DNA of 64,000 nucleotides, taken from Lingula anatina (lineage: Eukaryota; Brachiopoda; Lingulata; Lingulida; Lingulidae). Below the pieces are notes generated by a model. It worked only from the letters and a program-made list of their open reading frames with translations, was not told the DNA's origin and made no database searches. This document shows positions 23,174-35,410 of the stretch, piece after piece. Positions within the stretch are counted from its first letter, which is position 1. Every line of letters starts with the position of its first letter. Location of the stretch: assembly GCF_001039355.2 (NCBI RefSeq), contig NW_019775746.1:1093947-1157946 (forward strand), read 5' to 3'. Both the position numbers and the translations under genes were made by a program.

Positions 23174-26100
23174 ATGGATTCCAAGATGGCCGGTGAACAA
23201 AATGATCCCGGTGCATCTATAATGCAAGAATTACAAGAGCATCTAAGAACTGCAAACATTCCACTAAATAATTTGTCGAGTATAGCACAAAAGGGAGACG
23301 ATAAGGTAAGGTCAGCTTGGTTTCGCCTTGCAGTGAAAGGTTTATTGTCGTGTTGTTAATGCCATTCTCTACTCCCACGACTTTGCGGTTTGCTCCAGCC
23401 TTTCAAGGTGCTTGTTGCCTGCAGCAACCTAAGTACCTAGCATGTAAAAATTGTAACAACGTAATTTGTCTGCGTGTGACCTTATGGAGGAAAAGGTCGC
23501 TGGTCAAGGTTCCCCTATGGAAATTGTAAGTGTACATGTCGGAGCGTACACACTGTAGAACATGTCCTGATGTCCTGTGGAACAGTCTTCTCACAGCAGA
23601 CGTGGGGGAGAGATTTATTATCTTGGAAATCAGATCAGTCACAGTTCTTTTGGGAATGACATATACTAGTTATATGTGTTAATATGTGTATCTCTTCATA
23701 TCCATCTTGACAGCTTGACTTGCTTGCATTGTGAAAAAATAAATATAATGATATTATAGTGTTCTTTAAACCCTACACACATGTACTTTTGCTCACACTT
23801 CAGAATAGATAAAAGTCTATGTCTGTCTATAAGACAAAAAAACTGAGGCAAAAAACTTGCGCTCTTATGGGTATGTGAACTGATAACAAACACTATCTCT
23901 TTAACGTTTGTAATTGTAGATTGCATACCAGTAATTATTCTAGGGGGATCAGTGGTGGGGTTATATGTTGCAAAATACACATTGTGAATCAATTTCATGC
24001 ACCTGAAACCTCTCTTGCTTCTCTGTTTACAGTTATTTGTATTACTAGTAAATATTTTGTATTTGTATTGAATATTAGTACCAAAATATGTAATACTAAT
24101 ATGATGGTAATGTCACATCTTCATTGACACGGACAATTACCACTAGAGATTGACATGCTCCACATGGAACTGTGTGCCTTAGATGCTTGCAGTTTGTAGA
24201 TTTCCTTTATTTTGTCCAATTTTACCACTGATTTTGGTTTCTTTCTTTTAGCTGGTGGAGCAATTCTTATCAGAGAATATAGAGCTGGAATCAGCAGGAC
24301 CTAATGCCCTCCAGAGTCAGTTGTACATAGGTAAGTGCTGGTTCTGGCCCCAGTTTCACAAAAAAAAAAAAACTTAAGTCAGTTACCTGATTTAGTTGAC
24401 TATGATTTCCATGAGAGTGCTATTACACTGCTCCTGATAGGGTAAGACTTGCCCATGTGACCATGTAACCTTGGTAATTAAGTTCTTAGCCAGGGAACCC
24501 GACTTAAGTTTTTTTGTGAAACTGGGACCTGGGTATTTACTGTACCACTTATGCCCTAGTTACATGTGTGTGGAGACACAGTTAGTAGCGACACCTGTAC
24601 ATTGAAGATACCAACCCTTCTTGATACCTGAACAACATTTCTCTTCAAGCTATATTTTTGTGATGAGCTATACCCAGTTTATCTGTTCTTTTTAATTTTA
24701 ATATGTTGTCCTAATTTTTATAACTTTCTATGTTGTTTGTGATGTACTCCAAATATCCTTTGCAGTTTACATATTCACACCAATTGCTGATTGTTTATTT
24801 TTGTTTCAGCATGTTTTTGGGGTGTGAAGGACATTGCCAGAGCACTTCTGATGAAAGGAGCAGGTGAGATAAGACAAAATCTGATGGAAATAAATTGCCT
24901 TTTTTTTTTTTTTTTTGACACTGCGTATATATCTATACTGTGTTCAGTAAAAATTTTTGCCCTGAAATTCAGAAATATTATCATCATCCACAAGCTGGTC
25001 TCAGGTAGAGGTGGCTTTCTTGAGGTGCATACAGTAGTATTTCAAAATACCCTGAATAAACCATTCTTTTGCATAAAAAATTCCAGCAATGTGTGTGTGT
25101 GTGTGTATGTGTTTGTGTGTTGAGGGGGCAGAAGAAGAACTGCATCCACCTTTTATTTGTATCCTGGGTAAGGTTCCAGTTAATCATTTCCATCGTGTTA
25201 TGGCCACACTTCACTGAGAGGAGGTTGATAAACTGTCACACCTAACACAATATTGCCTGTGTTTCCAGATGTGAATGCCAGGAACAGTACAACCCTGTGG
25301 ACTCCCCTGCATGCTGCTACATTCCAGGAACATGGTCCTGTGAGTTGACAGTTGACTATTTATTTATTTATTTATTTATTCATTTATTTATTTATTTATT
25401 TATTTATTTTAAATCACTGTTAATACCATTACTATATAACCCTTTTAAGACTGTCTGCTATAATACACAGTACAAGCACATTGTGTTTTTACCACCAAGA
25501 AGACTCAATAATGTTCACTGCCTGAAATACTATAATAGAGCATATACTGCATAAAACATTCATCCATGGCAGTTTTTTATTTTATTTTATATTATTTTAT
25601 TTTATTTTATTTTATTTTATTTTATTATTTGGCAACCCAACTCCGGAAGCATTGGACAGAATTGGATAAAATTTTCAGGAGAGATCAGAATTGGGATAAC
25701 TTAGAATTGATTGGATTTTGGTTGCGATCCATGAATAAGCTGTCTTGGTGGAGGTTTGTATTCTCTGATTGCTTGTCTAGTCTGCTCTGTAGTCTGTTTT
25801 ATGTACCAATGTTTGTGACAATTATTTTACCCAGTTCCTTTGGTTTCCAGGTAGTTATGCTTTTATTAGACAATGGAGCTGATCCTAATTCTAAAGATGC
25901 TGAAGGAAGGTAAGTCTCTCTGTCCTAACCCTGTAACCACTAACGATGTTTATAAACTCAGCAATTTGGAAGCTGCAGAATTGGAAGGGCCAATTACGGA
26001 GGCAGAAGCAGCACAGGCATTATCTAAAATGAAATCGAACAAATCCCTGGGAACTGACGGCTTTTCAGTTGAATTTCATAAGCTCTTTTGTTGTCAGGTC

Positions 26101-28712
26101 AATTAATTTTGCTTACCAGACTGGCCAGTTATTGGTGATGCAAAAACAAGGTATAATTACTTGCCTCCAGAAGGGAGATAAACCACGCCACTTTCTTAAA
26201 AACTAGCACTCCATATCACTTCTCAATACTATATACAAGATCATCTCGGGTTCGATAGCTGCTAGGGTAAAACTAGTGTTAGATAAATTAATATATCTGG
26301 AACAAACCGGATTCATGGCTGGTAGATATGTTGGAGAGAACACTCGACTTATATACGATACAATGCAGTATACTGAGGAAGAAAATATTGACTTTGAAAA
26401 GGCATGCCATTCCTTGTCTTGGTCATTCATTCAAAAGGTTCTAACCTTTTTTAACTTTGGTGATTCAGTCAGGAGATGGGTATCATTGTTCTACAATGAC
26501 ATCTCTGCTACAGTAAATCAAGGGATGTTGGAATTCTTTAAAATTAAAAGAGGATGCCGTCAGGGGGATCCCCTCTCACCCTATCTCTTTATTCTATGTG
26601 CCGAAATATTGGCGGCGTTTATACGAAACAAGAAAATATAAAGGGTATTAATACAGGTGCAAAAGAATTAAAAATTTCATTATATGCAGATGACACTACT
26701 CTTATACTTGACGGGAGTGAAATGTCACTGAATGAATGTATGTTCGTCTTGGATAAATTTCCGAAGATCTCCAGTCTGCATATCAATCTCTCTAAAACTG
26801 AAGTTATATGGATTGGGTCTAAGCGATACTCTAAAGATATCCTCTGCCCAAAATATAGATTAGATTGGGGAAAAACTAGTTTCAAAATGCTAGGGCTAGA
26901 ATTTGACGTAGATTTAGGTGAGATAATGAAGTAAAATATGGAGACCAAATTAACTTCCATGAAAAAATATTTAATCAGTGGAAAGTAAGAAATATAACAC
27001 CAATTGGTAAAATAACAGTAATAAAAACATTAGCCTTGCCAGTATTGAACCATATATTTATATCGCTCCCAAACCCAGAGGAAAAACAGATTAAAGAATT
27101 AGAAAAGGGTCTTTTTTCTTTTCTCTGGAATAATAAACCTGATAAAATTAAAAGAAATATCATGATAAGAGATTATAAAGCTGGGGGCTTGAGGATGGTA
27201 AGCGTGAGGCATTTTATAATATCGTTAAAAATTACATGGGTAAGAAGACTTATGTTGGAAAATAAAGAATGGAAAAATATTATATCTAAATATGTAGACA
27301 CTGAAAAACTAATCACATGTGGTACAGAATATATCTAAAAAATCTTGAAAAACATAAAAAGTAGATTCTGGGTAGATGGCTTAGCAGCCTGGAAAGAACT
27401 ATGTGGTACAATAATGGCCAATAAAATCAAGGATTTTGGCAACATTCCACTCTTTCTTAATAAAAATATACTTATTGGAAATAAACCTGTCATCTATAGA
27501 TCGTGGTATGACAAAAACAGATTTGTTAATGATCTACTCCTGGACTCTATGACTTCACTGCATTCAGGGATATCCATGGTATTGACAAAAATTTTGTTGA
27601 ATACCATGGAATTATCTCAACCATAAAAGAATGGCTTGGTGGTATTCCTGAAAAATTACCTAAAATGGCCACTCCTTTAATACCTGATCATATATTGTTG
27701 CTGTCAGGTTGTTCTAAAGGCTCAAAGATTTATTATAAAACTTTAAGTAGAGTAGGTGTTCTTGAGATGTCAAAAGGTATGAATAAATGGAAGGTGTGTT
27801 AAATTTGGAGAAAAATGAATGCCTGAAGTTTTTTGAACTTCCTTTCACAATAACAAAAGACTCAAAGCTTAAGTGGTTCCAATTTTGAATTAATCATTAT
27901 ATCCTTACCACAAATTCACTGCTTTTCAATTATAAAATGGTCGACAACAGTATATGTTCCCTTTGCAAAGGAGCTGAAGAAACAACAGAGCATTTAAGTA
28001 AAGTAGGTGTTCTTGAGATGTCAAAAGGTATGAATAAATGGAAGGTGTGTTAAATTTGGAGGAAAATGAATGCCTGAAGTTTTTTGAACTTCCTTTCACA
28101 ATAACAAAAGACTCAAAGCTTCAGTGGTTCCAATTTTGAATTAATCATAATATCCTTACCACAAATTCACTGCTTTTCAATTATAAAATTGGTCGACAAC
28201 AGTATATGTTCCCTTTGCAAAGGAGCTGAAGAAAAAAGAGAGCATTTATTCTGGAATTGTGTAGTTACCCAAAACTTATTGACCAACTTGGTAGAATATA
28301 TATTATCCAATACTCAAGTTACTCTACCTGTCTCAAAAAGGAATTGCTTAGTCGGCTCTATGAGCCTCTCTCCAATTGTTAATCTCATTATGTTGCAATT
28401 TAAATTTTATATTTATTTAAGAAGATGTTCACAGGGTAAACCAATATTAGGAGGTTTGATTTCATTGCTTAGATATCTGGTGAAATCAGATAAGTCACTC
28501 TGTCAGTACACTTCAAATATAATTAAGTTATTTTCAATTTGAATATTTAGCGTACGACAGTGTTATTAATTAAAAAGTGTTATACAGTATAACATCTCTT
28601 ATGTGTGAGTGTGTGAGCGAGTGTTTGTTTGGTTTGTTTGTTTTTGCATTGTCATGTATTCGTGATGTATTGCGTCAATAAAAAAAAGTCTCTCTGTCCT
28701 CCTCCCCCCCCT

Positions 28713-28765
<53 letters not shown>

Positions 28766-30112
28766 TTGCCATCGTTCATTCATTGCTGGTGAATAATTAA
28801 GGAGTTCATTTTAAAGTGTGGCATGAATGTGAGGCCTAGATTGCTGTACAAACATTGTTTTGCACGTTGTATGTGCACACACACACACACACACACATGT
28901 TCTATCTATCTGTATATGCACACACACATAAACACGATCTTTATATCAGTATATATATATATATATGCATTTGTATCAGGTCCCCCAAAGACTTTGCCTC
29001 AGCCTCAGAAAAAATATGGCCGCATTTTGCAGCACTGAATCTCACGAGGACACGAAAACAAGAACTTGTTGAAATGGGAATTATAAAAAAGGTAATCATT
29101 TTTTCAGCATTTAGTTATACAAATACAGAACCTAAATATAAATTGTCAGATAACAGTAGACATATTATATATTTCTTTATATCCAAAGATTTCTGTCATA
29201 TACTAAGTTGTAAACTGCAGTGTGTGCACAATGAAAAAAAAATTGCATTGTATGAACCTAGGGCACTTTATGTCCTTTTTCTTTTACAATTCTTTGTTGA
29301 GTGCACAGATTTGACAGAAGAACATCATCATCACTAGTCTAGATGTCTGGTGCAAAAGAACCAATAATCTTTGCCAAAAGGGATAAGAAGTTGCTTTTAG
29401 TATTTTTAATCCACCTTTTGTTACAACCGATTCCCTGACATTTCGCCAAGAAAAACGCTCTCCACTTACTCTAATTTTCTACATAAAGAAGTCTTTTAAG
29501 CCATGTAAAGTTTAGGGCCTTAGTAAAATTTTTATTTGCGGTACCTTTTACCGTCCATTTTTGTAATCAGACACCATCCTTGCTCATTTTATTTTGTATC
29601 TTTTCCCATTCCTGATAAAGTTAAATATGATATGCATATTTTNNNNNNNNNNNNNNNNNNNNNNNNNNNNNNNNNNNNNNNNNNNNNNNNNNNNNNNNNN
29701 NNNNNNNNNNNNNNNNNNNNNNNNNNNNNNNNNNNNNNNNNNNNNNNNNNNNNNNNNNNNNNNNNNNNNNNNNNNNNNNNNNNNNNNNNNNNNNNNNNNN
29801 NNNNNNNNNNNNNNNNNNNNNNNNNNNNNNNNNNNNNNNNNNNNNNNNNNNNNNNNNNNNNNNNNNNNNNNNNNNNNNNNNNNNNNNNNNNNNNNNNNNN
29901 NNNNNNNNNNNNNNNNNNNNNNNNNNNNNNNNNNNNNNNNNNNNNNNNNNNNNNNNNNNNNNNNNNNNNNNNNNNNNNNNNNNNNNNNNNNNNNNNNNNN
30001 NNNNNNNNNNNNNNNNNNNNNNNNNNNNNNNNNNNNNNNNNNNNNNNNNNNNNNNNNNNNNNNNNNNNNNNNNNNNNNNNNNNNNNNNNNNNNNNNNNNN
30101 NNNNNNNNNNNN

Positions 30113-30144
<32 letters not shown>

Positions 30145-31505
30145 TTGCCATCGTTCATTCATTGCTGGTGAATAATTAAGGAGTTCATTTTAAAGTGTGG
30201 CATGAATGTGAGGCCTAGATTGCTGTACAAACATTGTTTTGCACGTTGTATGTGCACACACACACACACACACATGTTCTATCTATCTGTATATGCACAC
30301 ACACATAAACACGATCTTTATATCAGTATATATATATATATATGCATTTGTATCAGGTCCCCCAAAGACTTTGCCTCAGCCTCAGAAAAAATATGGCCGC
30401 ATTTTGCAGCACTGAATCTCACGAGGACACGAAAACAAGAACTTGTTGAAATGGGAATTATAAAAAAGGTAATCATTTTTTCAGCATTTAGTTATACAAA
30501 TACAAAACCTAAATATTAATTGTCAGATAACAGTAGACATATTATCTTTATATCTAAAGATTTCTGTCATATACTAAGTTGTAAACTGCAGTGTGTGCAC
30601 AATGAAAAAAAATTGCATTGTATGAACCTAGGGCACTTTATGTCCTTTTTCTTTTACAATTCTTTGTTGAGTGCACAGATTTGACAGAAGAACATCATCA
30701 TCACTATCAATATTTTCTATGTTTCAAATAATTTTCTTAAAAGATCTCTTAATACATATATCAGAACTATCAGAATTTAGGAATCATTTGAAAACAATTG
30801 CTTCGTGTGTCTTACCGACAGAACGAGTAAAATTAATGATAAGAAGATAAGAAAATATGATTACGTTTGAAACTATTTTCAGGTTGATGCCGGTATTTCT
30901 CCAAAGACGTCACCAAGACAACCCGGAGATGGAATTCGACTGGTAAGGAAATTCAACCATAATCAAGCCATAAATAAAGAGAAAATAAGAAAAAAAAAAT
31001 AAACAAATAATAAACAGAACAGCAACTCATTGTGTAAATGGAAATAATTTTTTTTATTAAATATTTTCTCTAGCTATCATTATATCTATTTACTATGTTT
31101 AATTGACATCTATTTATTTGTTTACTATTCATTATAAGTTTTTTATTAATTGTTTTCACCCTTTGTATTTGTTATTTTTAGGCGTCCTATTCTCGGCCGG
31201 AATCTGCATACGCGTACAGTAGCGACCCCTTTATGAACGCTGCCATGAACGGGGACGTCTTAGCGGAAGAAAGGACTGAAGACAAACCCAAGACGAACCA
31301 GCCGCAGTTTGCTATGTGGAAATAGTTCGATGGGGAGCTTTAAAACTTAACGAATATGGTTTATGTTTTTAAATATTTATTTTTGGATGACTTTTTCATG
31401 ATCTCAACACAACGAATTCTTAAGACTGTTATTATTGTTCACCGAAAATAACGTGTGAGATTAGTGGCTAGAACGAAAAAATCTTTCTAATTATTCTTTT
31501 AACTA

Positions 31506-31540
<35 letters not shown>

Positions 31541-32053
31541 GTAGTAGTAGTAGTAGTATACGCCGTCTACATAAGATTGAGATAAGGTATAACATAACGT
31601 TACCAGTTAATTTCACTGATAACTTTAAATCATTTCTCGAAGACGTCCAATGAAAATTTAACAAACCGAGCAACAGAGAAAGTTACAAAATCTCATTTCA
31701 AGCAAAATCCCATCCGTCTGGGTTCTGTTGGACGGTGGGGGGTGGGGGGGGGGGGTATTTTCCTTCAACAATATGATATGTGATAGGCCGGCCCTACACG
31801 ATCAAAAGAAAAATTTAAAAATATCGTGTTGCAAAGATAAAGATAAAACATGGATTTATATATGCGAAATTTTATTATTATTAGTATTATTATTATTCGT
31901 GCTTGTCATTGATTGCTTCATAATGCAATACTTAGCTATGCCGTTTGCTTATCCAAACAATATTATTGTACGTTTTGGTTTCTGTGTTGTACTGGTAACA
32001 TATGTCATTTGAAAAAAAAAGTGTCGTTGATTATCATATACATTGATTTGTTG

Positions 32054-32120
<67 letters not shown>

Positions 32121-35100
32121 AGTAGCAATCGTATGTAGTGCAGAGAGTTGGAATGTAGCATTGTACCTACACCTACACCGAGCTCAACTGTTACTGCAAC
32201 CGATAACTTGCAACAAATTCGTCACGAAATCTTTTGCGTGTGCACACATCTTTCGATAGCAGGCGTTCACACACATCTCGTATTGTATACATAGGTTTCT
32301 CCTTACTGTTTTTGTTTATAAGTTAAAGGAGGGGGTCTCTCTTTGTCTCCAGCGTTTTGTGGGTTTTCGTTTTATTAAAGCCTTTGTACAGCTTCTTAGC
32401 CTTTTTGTTGTATAATGTGAGGGGGGGGGGACCATTCTCTTTGTGTTTAACGTTTGAGGGAATATCGTCTGATTAAGGAATTTGTATTATGAAATCAAAA
32501 GTTTCTCAATTTTTCAATCACGTCTGCGGTTTTGAAATCCAATTTAGAGCAAAAATAAAAATAAAAAACACCCGCTTTTCTTATATCATACTGAATTTCT
32601 GAGAAAAAGTCCCTGAACTACGCGTATCACAACAAAATAAAAGGTTTTCCTGTCACAATCAAATAACGGCTTTACTTCTTTGTGCAAGAATGTAAGAAAA
32701 TTGAGTACGCTATTGTTCTGCGAGAGAAATTTTGCAGTAGGTCTTGTTCACACGCAGTATGTAAAGTTCGATCTCAGTGAGGCAGGCTCGCGCTTAATTG
32801 TGCAGCTTGTGACTTAATGAAAGGGTGTGTGTAATCTTCATGCGAGATAATTTATCACAATTAAATCACCGTATAGATCTTGTGTATAATNAGAACCTAA
32901 ATATAAATTGTCAGATAACAGTAGACATATTATATATTTCTTTATATCCAAAGATTTCTGTCATATACTAAGTTGTAAACTGCAGTGTGTGCACAATGAA
33001 AAAAAAATTGCATTGTATGAACCTAGGGCACTTTATGTCCTTTTTCTTTTACAATTCTTTGTTGAGTGCACAGATTTGACAGAAGAACATCATCATCACT
33101 AGTCTAGATGTCTGGTGCAAAAGAACCAATAATCTTTGCCAAAAGGGATAAGAAGTTGCTTTTAGTATTTTTAATCCACCTTTTGTTACAACCGATTCCC
33201 TGACATTTCGCCAAGAAAAACGCTCTCCACTTACTCTAATTTTCTACATAAAGAAGTCTTTTAAGCCATGTAAAGTTTAGGGCCTTAGTAAAATTTTTAT
33301 TTGCGGTACCTTTTACCGTCCATTTTTGTAATCAGACACCATCCTTGCTCATTTTATTTTGTATCTTTTCCCATTCCTGATAAAGTTAAATATGATATGC
33401 ATATTTTTAAGTATTGAGGGAGGGGGGAGGGGGGGGCTGGTAGGAGAGTTTATACATGCACTACGTAAGATGAGAAATACGAACGGTTTAACAACTGTTG
33501 ACTTTCCTATTATTGAAAGGTTTCTCAGAGACCAGATTTCCAAGATATTTGTCATTTTGCTCAAAATTTTTCTAAAAAGCTTTTTCACATTGTATTTTGT
33601 CAGTTTCTATTCTCTACCAAGTAACTTAAATACACCTGCATGGTTCTATTTTAATTCTTTTTGTTAATCAATGAAGTTCAAAAGTTTCTGTTCACACCCA
33701 AAGGCTGTTAGATGCCATATCTTACTTCCACCAAGGCTGCTCTACAACAATATAAGAGTATTCTTGCGAGATGAACATATCTGAATCAGCACTACGGTGC
33801 CATATGTCATCAGATACCATGTGCTCACTCTGGTTGGACTTGTGCGGAACAGTGGACCCTTGTGGACACATTTGCCAGAAGCTATTGACCTGCCCAGAGT
33901 TGCTCCAGTGTGCATGTAGGTGCAGATGTAGAGGCTGACAATGTGCAGGGGCAAAATGCACTGTATATTGCACATTCAAGGGAGAATTTAATGTCTTAAC
34001 TATTGCAAAGTTTTATAAAGAGTCATAAAGTGATAAAAGCATGGAAATGGCTGGTTACTAACTTTGAACATGCTGCCTTAAGTGTCTGCACTGGCAGTGT
34101 TTTTGATCGGATGTGTGTAAACATCACACAATTGATTCAACTTACTGGATTAAAAGTATGAACATCTTGCTCAGAAGTGTAGTTCTTAGCTAGTATTATA
34201 GATTTGCCCTACTTAATAGACTAAAGCAACTTTAAATGCTTGTTGCTAGGGTAATATGCTGCCTAGCAATCATGGCTAAGGTTAATTTGGGTTTTAATTG
34301 CCTTAAAATAGTCTAATGATAGTTCTGATGCCCTGAAACATAGTTATTAGCATTTCTAAACCATTTAAACTGGACGAGAAAGGTCTAATTAGCTTGTTAC
34401 TAAGGAAATTCACTTCCATAGCAACGGTTGCTAAGCAACGCTTCGAAATTTTGGGCACTGCCCTTGAAAATGATCAGCATAGACCAAAGAACATTTGTGC
34501 CAAGTTTCATGCTTTTTCCACATTTTGAGCAATTTGGCCAAAATACAGCACCAGTCATCCAGACTATATATTTTCTGTGCTTCAAATAATTTTCTTAAAA
34601 GATCTCTTAATACATATATCAGAACTATCAGAATTTAGGAATCATTTGAAAACAATTGCTTCGTGTGTCTTACCGACAGAACGTGTAAAATTAATGATAA
34701 GAAGATGAGAAAATATGATTACGTTTGAAACTATTTTCAGGTTGATGCCGGTATTTCTCCAAAGACGTCACCAAGACAACCCGGAGATGGAATTCGACTG
34801 GTAAGGAAAGCCAACCATATAAACATGAACAAGCCATAAATAAAGAGAAAATAAGAGAAAAAATAAACAAATAATAAACAGAACAGCAACTCATTGTGTG
34901 AATGGAAATAATTTTTTTATTAAATATTTTCTCTAGCTATCATTATATCTATTTACTATGTTTAATTGACATCTATTTATTTGTTTACTATTCATTATAA
35001 GTTTTTTAATTAATTTTCTTCACCCTTTGTTTTTGTTATTTTTAGGCGTCCTATTCTCGGCCGGAATCTGCATACGCTTACAGTAGCGACCCCTTTATGA

Positions 35101-35189
35101 ACGCTGCCATGAACGGGGACGTCTTAGCAGAAGAAAGGACTGAAGACAAACCCAAGACGAACCAGCCGCAGTTTGCTATGTGGAAATAG
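23174..35189 (+). CDS. Ankyrin-repeat protein, eight exons, 236 aa (corrected path across the mis-join)
   Basis: The exons are 23174-23305, 24252-24330, 24810-24863, 25269-25339, 25851-25909, 28980-29091, 34741-34800 and 35046-35189. All have GT/AG borders in consistent phase and sum to 237 codons including TAG. The path skips 30113-32890, which is the other allele. The protein is a small ankyrin scaffold with about three repeats. A degenerate first repeat in exons 1-2 (SSIAQKGDDKLVEQFLSEN) precedes QLYIACFWGVKDIARALLMK and the consensus-like TPLHAAT..VVMLLLDNGADPNSKD. A helical segment follows (exon 6, WPHFAALNLTRTRKQELVEM), then a Ser/Pro-rich tail ending PQFAMWK. There is no signal peptide or membrane segment, so it is probably cytosolic or nuclear. 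Six allelic differences seen in coding exons are all silent, which supports a real, constrained gene. I do not recognise the orthologue, so no function beyond protein binding is inferred. Confidence 0.85.
24346..24529. mobile_element. Short TIR element (MITE) in ankyrin intron 2, haplotype 2
   Basis: Allele of 20055-20248, 10 bases shorter because of shorter poly-A and poly-T runs next to the inverted termini. Confidence 0.6.
25358..25410. repeat. (TTTA)n microsatellite in ankyrin intron 4, haplotype 2
   Basis: A tetranucleotide run with one CATT interruption, allelic to 21078-21127. Confidence 0.9.
25573..25627. repeat. (TTTTA)n array, haplotype 2, ankyrin intron 4
   Basis: Mostly TTTTA units with one TTATA-type unit, at the position where haplotype 1 has a pure TTATA array. 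Confidence 0.9.
25630..25800. repeat. Diverged interspersed repeat in intron 4, haplotype 2
   Basis: Allele of 21390-21545. It shares the internal landmarks of the element at 38095-38345 and likewise lacks its left terminus. Confidence 0.55.
25912..25926 (+). repeat. Left target-site duplication of the LINE
   Basis: AAGTCTCTCTGTCCT starts at the third base of intron 5, so the insertion left the GTAAGT donor of exon 5 intact. The matching copy is at 28685-28699. Confidence 0.9.
25927..28684 (+). mobile_element. 5'-truncated Tx1/L1-like LINE in ankyrin intron 5, decayed reverse transcriptase
   Basis: A 15-base target duplication (AAGTCTCTCTGTCCT) flanks the insert at 25912-25926 and 28685-28699. 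The 3' end carries an A-rich tail after CGTCAATA. The reading frame is broken by several frameshifts and stops. Recognisable pieces are an RT entry (ALSKMKSNKSLGTDGFSVEF, near 26010-26070), RGCRQGDPLSPYLFILCAEI near 26550-26610 and the catalytic LYADDTTLILDG near 26680-26715. A thumb region (LPVLNHIFISLPNP) and a C-terminal CSLCKGAEEKREHLFWNC knuckle (28205-28260) follow. Sequence coding for the loop before DFEKA is deleted. The endonuclease and ORF1 are absent, so this is a dead copy, truncated on arrival and then mutated. Confidence 0.9.
27742..28243 (+). repeat. 251-base tandem duplication inside the LINE 3' region
   Basis: 27742-27992 is repeated as 27993-28243 with a few mismatches, including the start of the CSLCKGAEE knuckle coding sequence. 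The duplication lies wholly within the LINE and contributes to its broken frame. Confidence 0.85.
28685..28699 (+). repeat. Right target-site duplication of the LINE
   Basis: Exact second copy of the 15-base target duplication directly after the A-rich tail. Confidence 0.9.
28709..28763. repeat. (CT)n(CA)n compound microsatellite
   Basis: CT units followed by CA units, in intron 5 of the ankyrin gene. The other haplotype contig starts inside its CA part at 30113. Confidence 0.9.
29643..30112. other. 470-N assembly gap
   Basis: Sequence left of the gap (29127-29642) is identical by eye to 32892-33407. The real continuation of this contig is therefore the one starting at 32892, and the gap is an artefact of placing the other haplotype between them. 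Confidence 0.85.
30357..31325 (+). CDS. Ankyrin-repeat protein, exons 6-8 (other haplotype)
   Basis: The exons are 30357-30468, 30883-30942 and 31182-31325 (stop TAG 31323-31325). Exons 6 and 7 are identical to the copies at 28980-29091 and 34741-34800. Exon 8 differs at two silent sites (GCG/GCT and GCG/GCA, both Ala). They are allelic to the last three exons of the gene described at 23174-35189. Confidence 0.8.
31505..31558. repeat. (ATT)n(GTA)n microsatellite
   Basis: ATT units followed by AGT/GTA units in the 3' flank of the ankyrin gene. The other allele (35378-35410) has only the ATT part. Confidence 0.9.
32055..32116. repeat. (CT)n(CA)n microsatellite
   Basis: Compound dinucleotide tract, allelic to the shorter one at 35914-35967. 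Confidence 0.9.
32891..32891. other. Single-N contig junction
   Basis: The left flank corresponds to about 36740 and the right flank to 29127, so two haplotypes are joined out of order. Confidence 0.85.
33102..34564. mobile_element. 1463-base non-autonomous TIR transposon, present in one haplotype only
   Basis: The left end GTCTAGATGTCTGGTGC and the reverse complement of the right end GTCTGGATGACTGGTGC form 17-base inverted termini with two mismatches. They are bordered by TA on both sides (33100-33101 and 34565-34566). The other haplotype passes straight through this site at 30705. The body has no transposase-like frame, so the element would need enzyme from elsewhere. The TA target suggests Tc1/mariner-type or a related superfamily, but the termini match none I know. 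Its first part is also seen at 29337-29642, cut by the gap. Confidence 0.8.
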
Positions 35190-35375
35190 TTCGATGGGGA
35201 GCTTTAAAACTTAACAAATATGGTTTATGTTTTTAAATATTTATTTTTGGATGACTTTTTCATGATCTCAACACAACGGATTCTTAAGGCTGTTATTATA
35301 TTGTTCACCGAAAATAACATGTGAGATTATAGTGGCTAGAACGGAAAAAAATCATTCTAATTATTCTTTTAACTA

Positions 35376-35410
<35 letters not shown>

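Larger units (their letters stand above)
30113..32890. other. Other-haplotype contig of the ankyrin 3' half
   Basis: It matches 28736-29335 at its left end (offset 1377) and 32895-36740 over the rest, except that it lacks the 1.46 kb insert present at 33102-34564. It ends at the N at 32891, at the same base where the other contig continues past 36740. Confidence 0.85.

Noticed and set aside
17343-25815. Tandem duplication of the ankyrin gene
   Set aside because: Copies end at an N in mid-intron, include identical flanks and differ like alleles. A contig mis-join explains everything.
29584-30175. Long frames across the N gap
   Set aside because: They consist almost entirely of unknown bases plus CA repeats.
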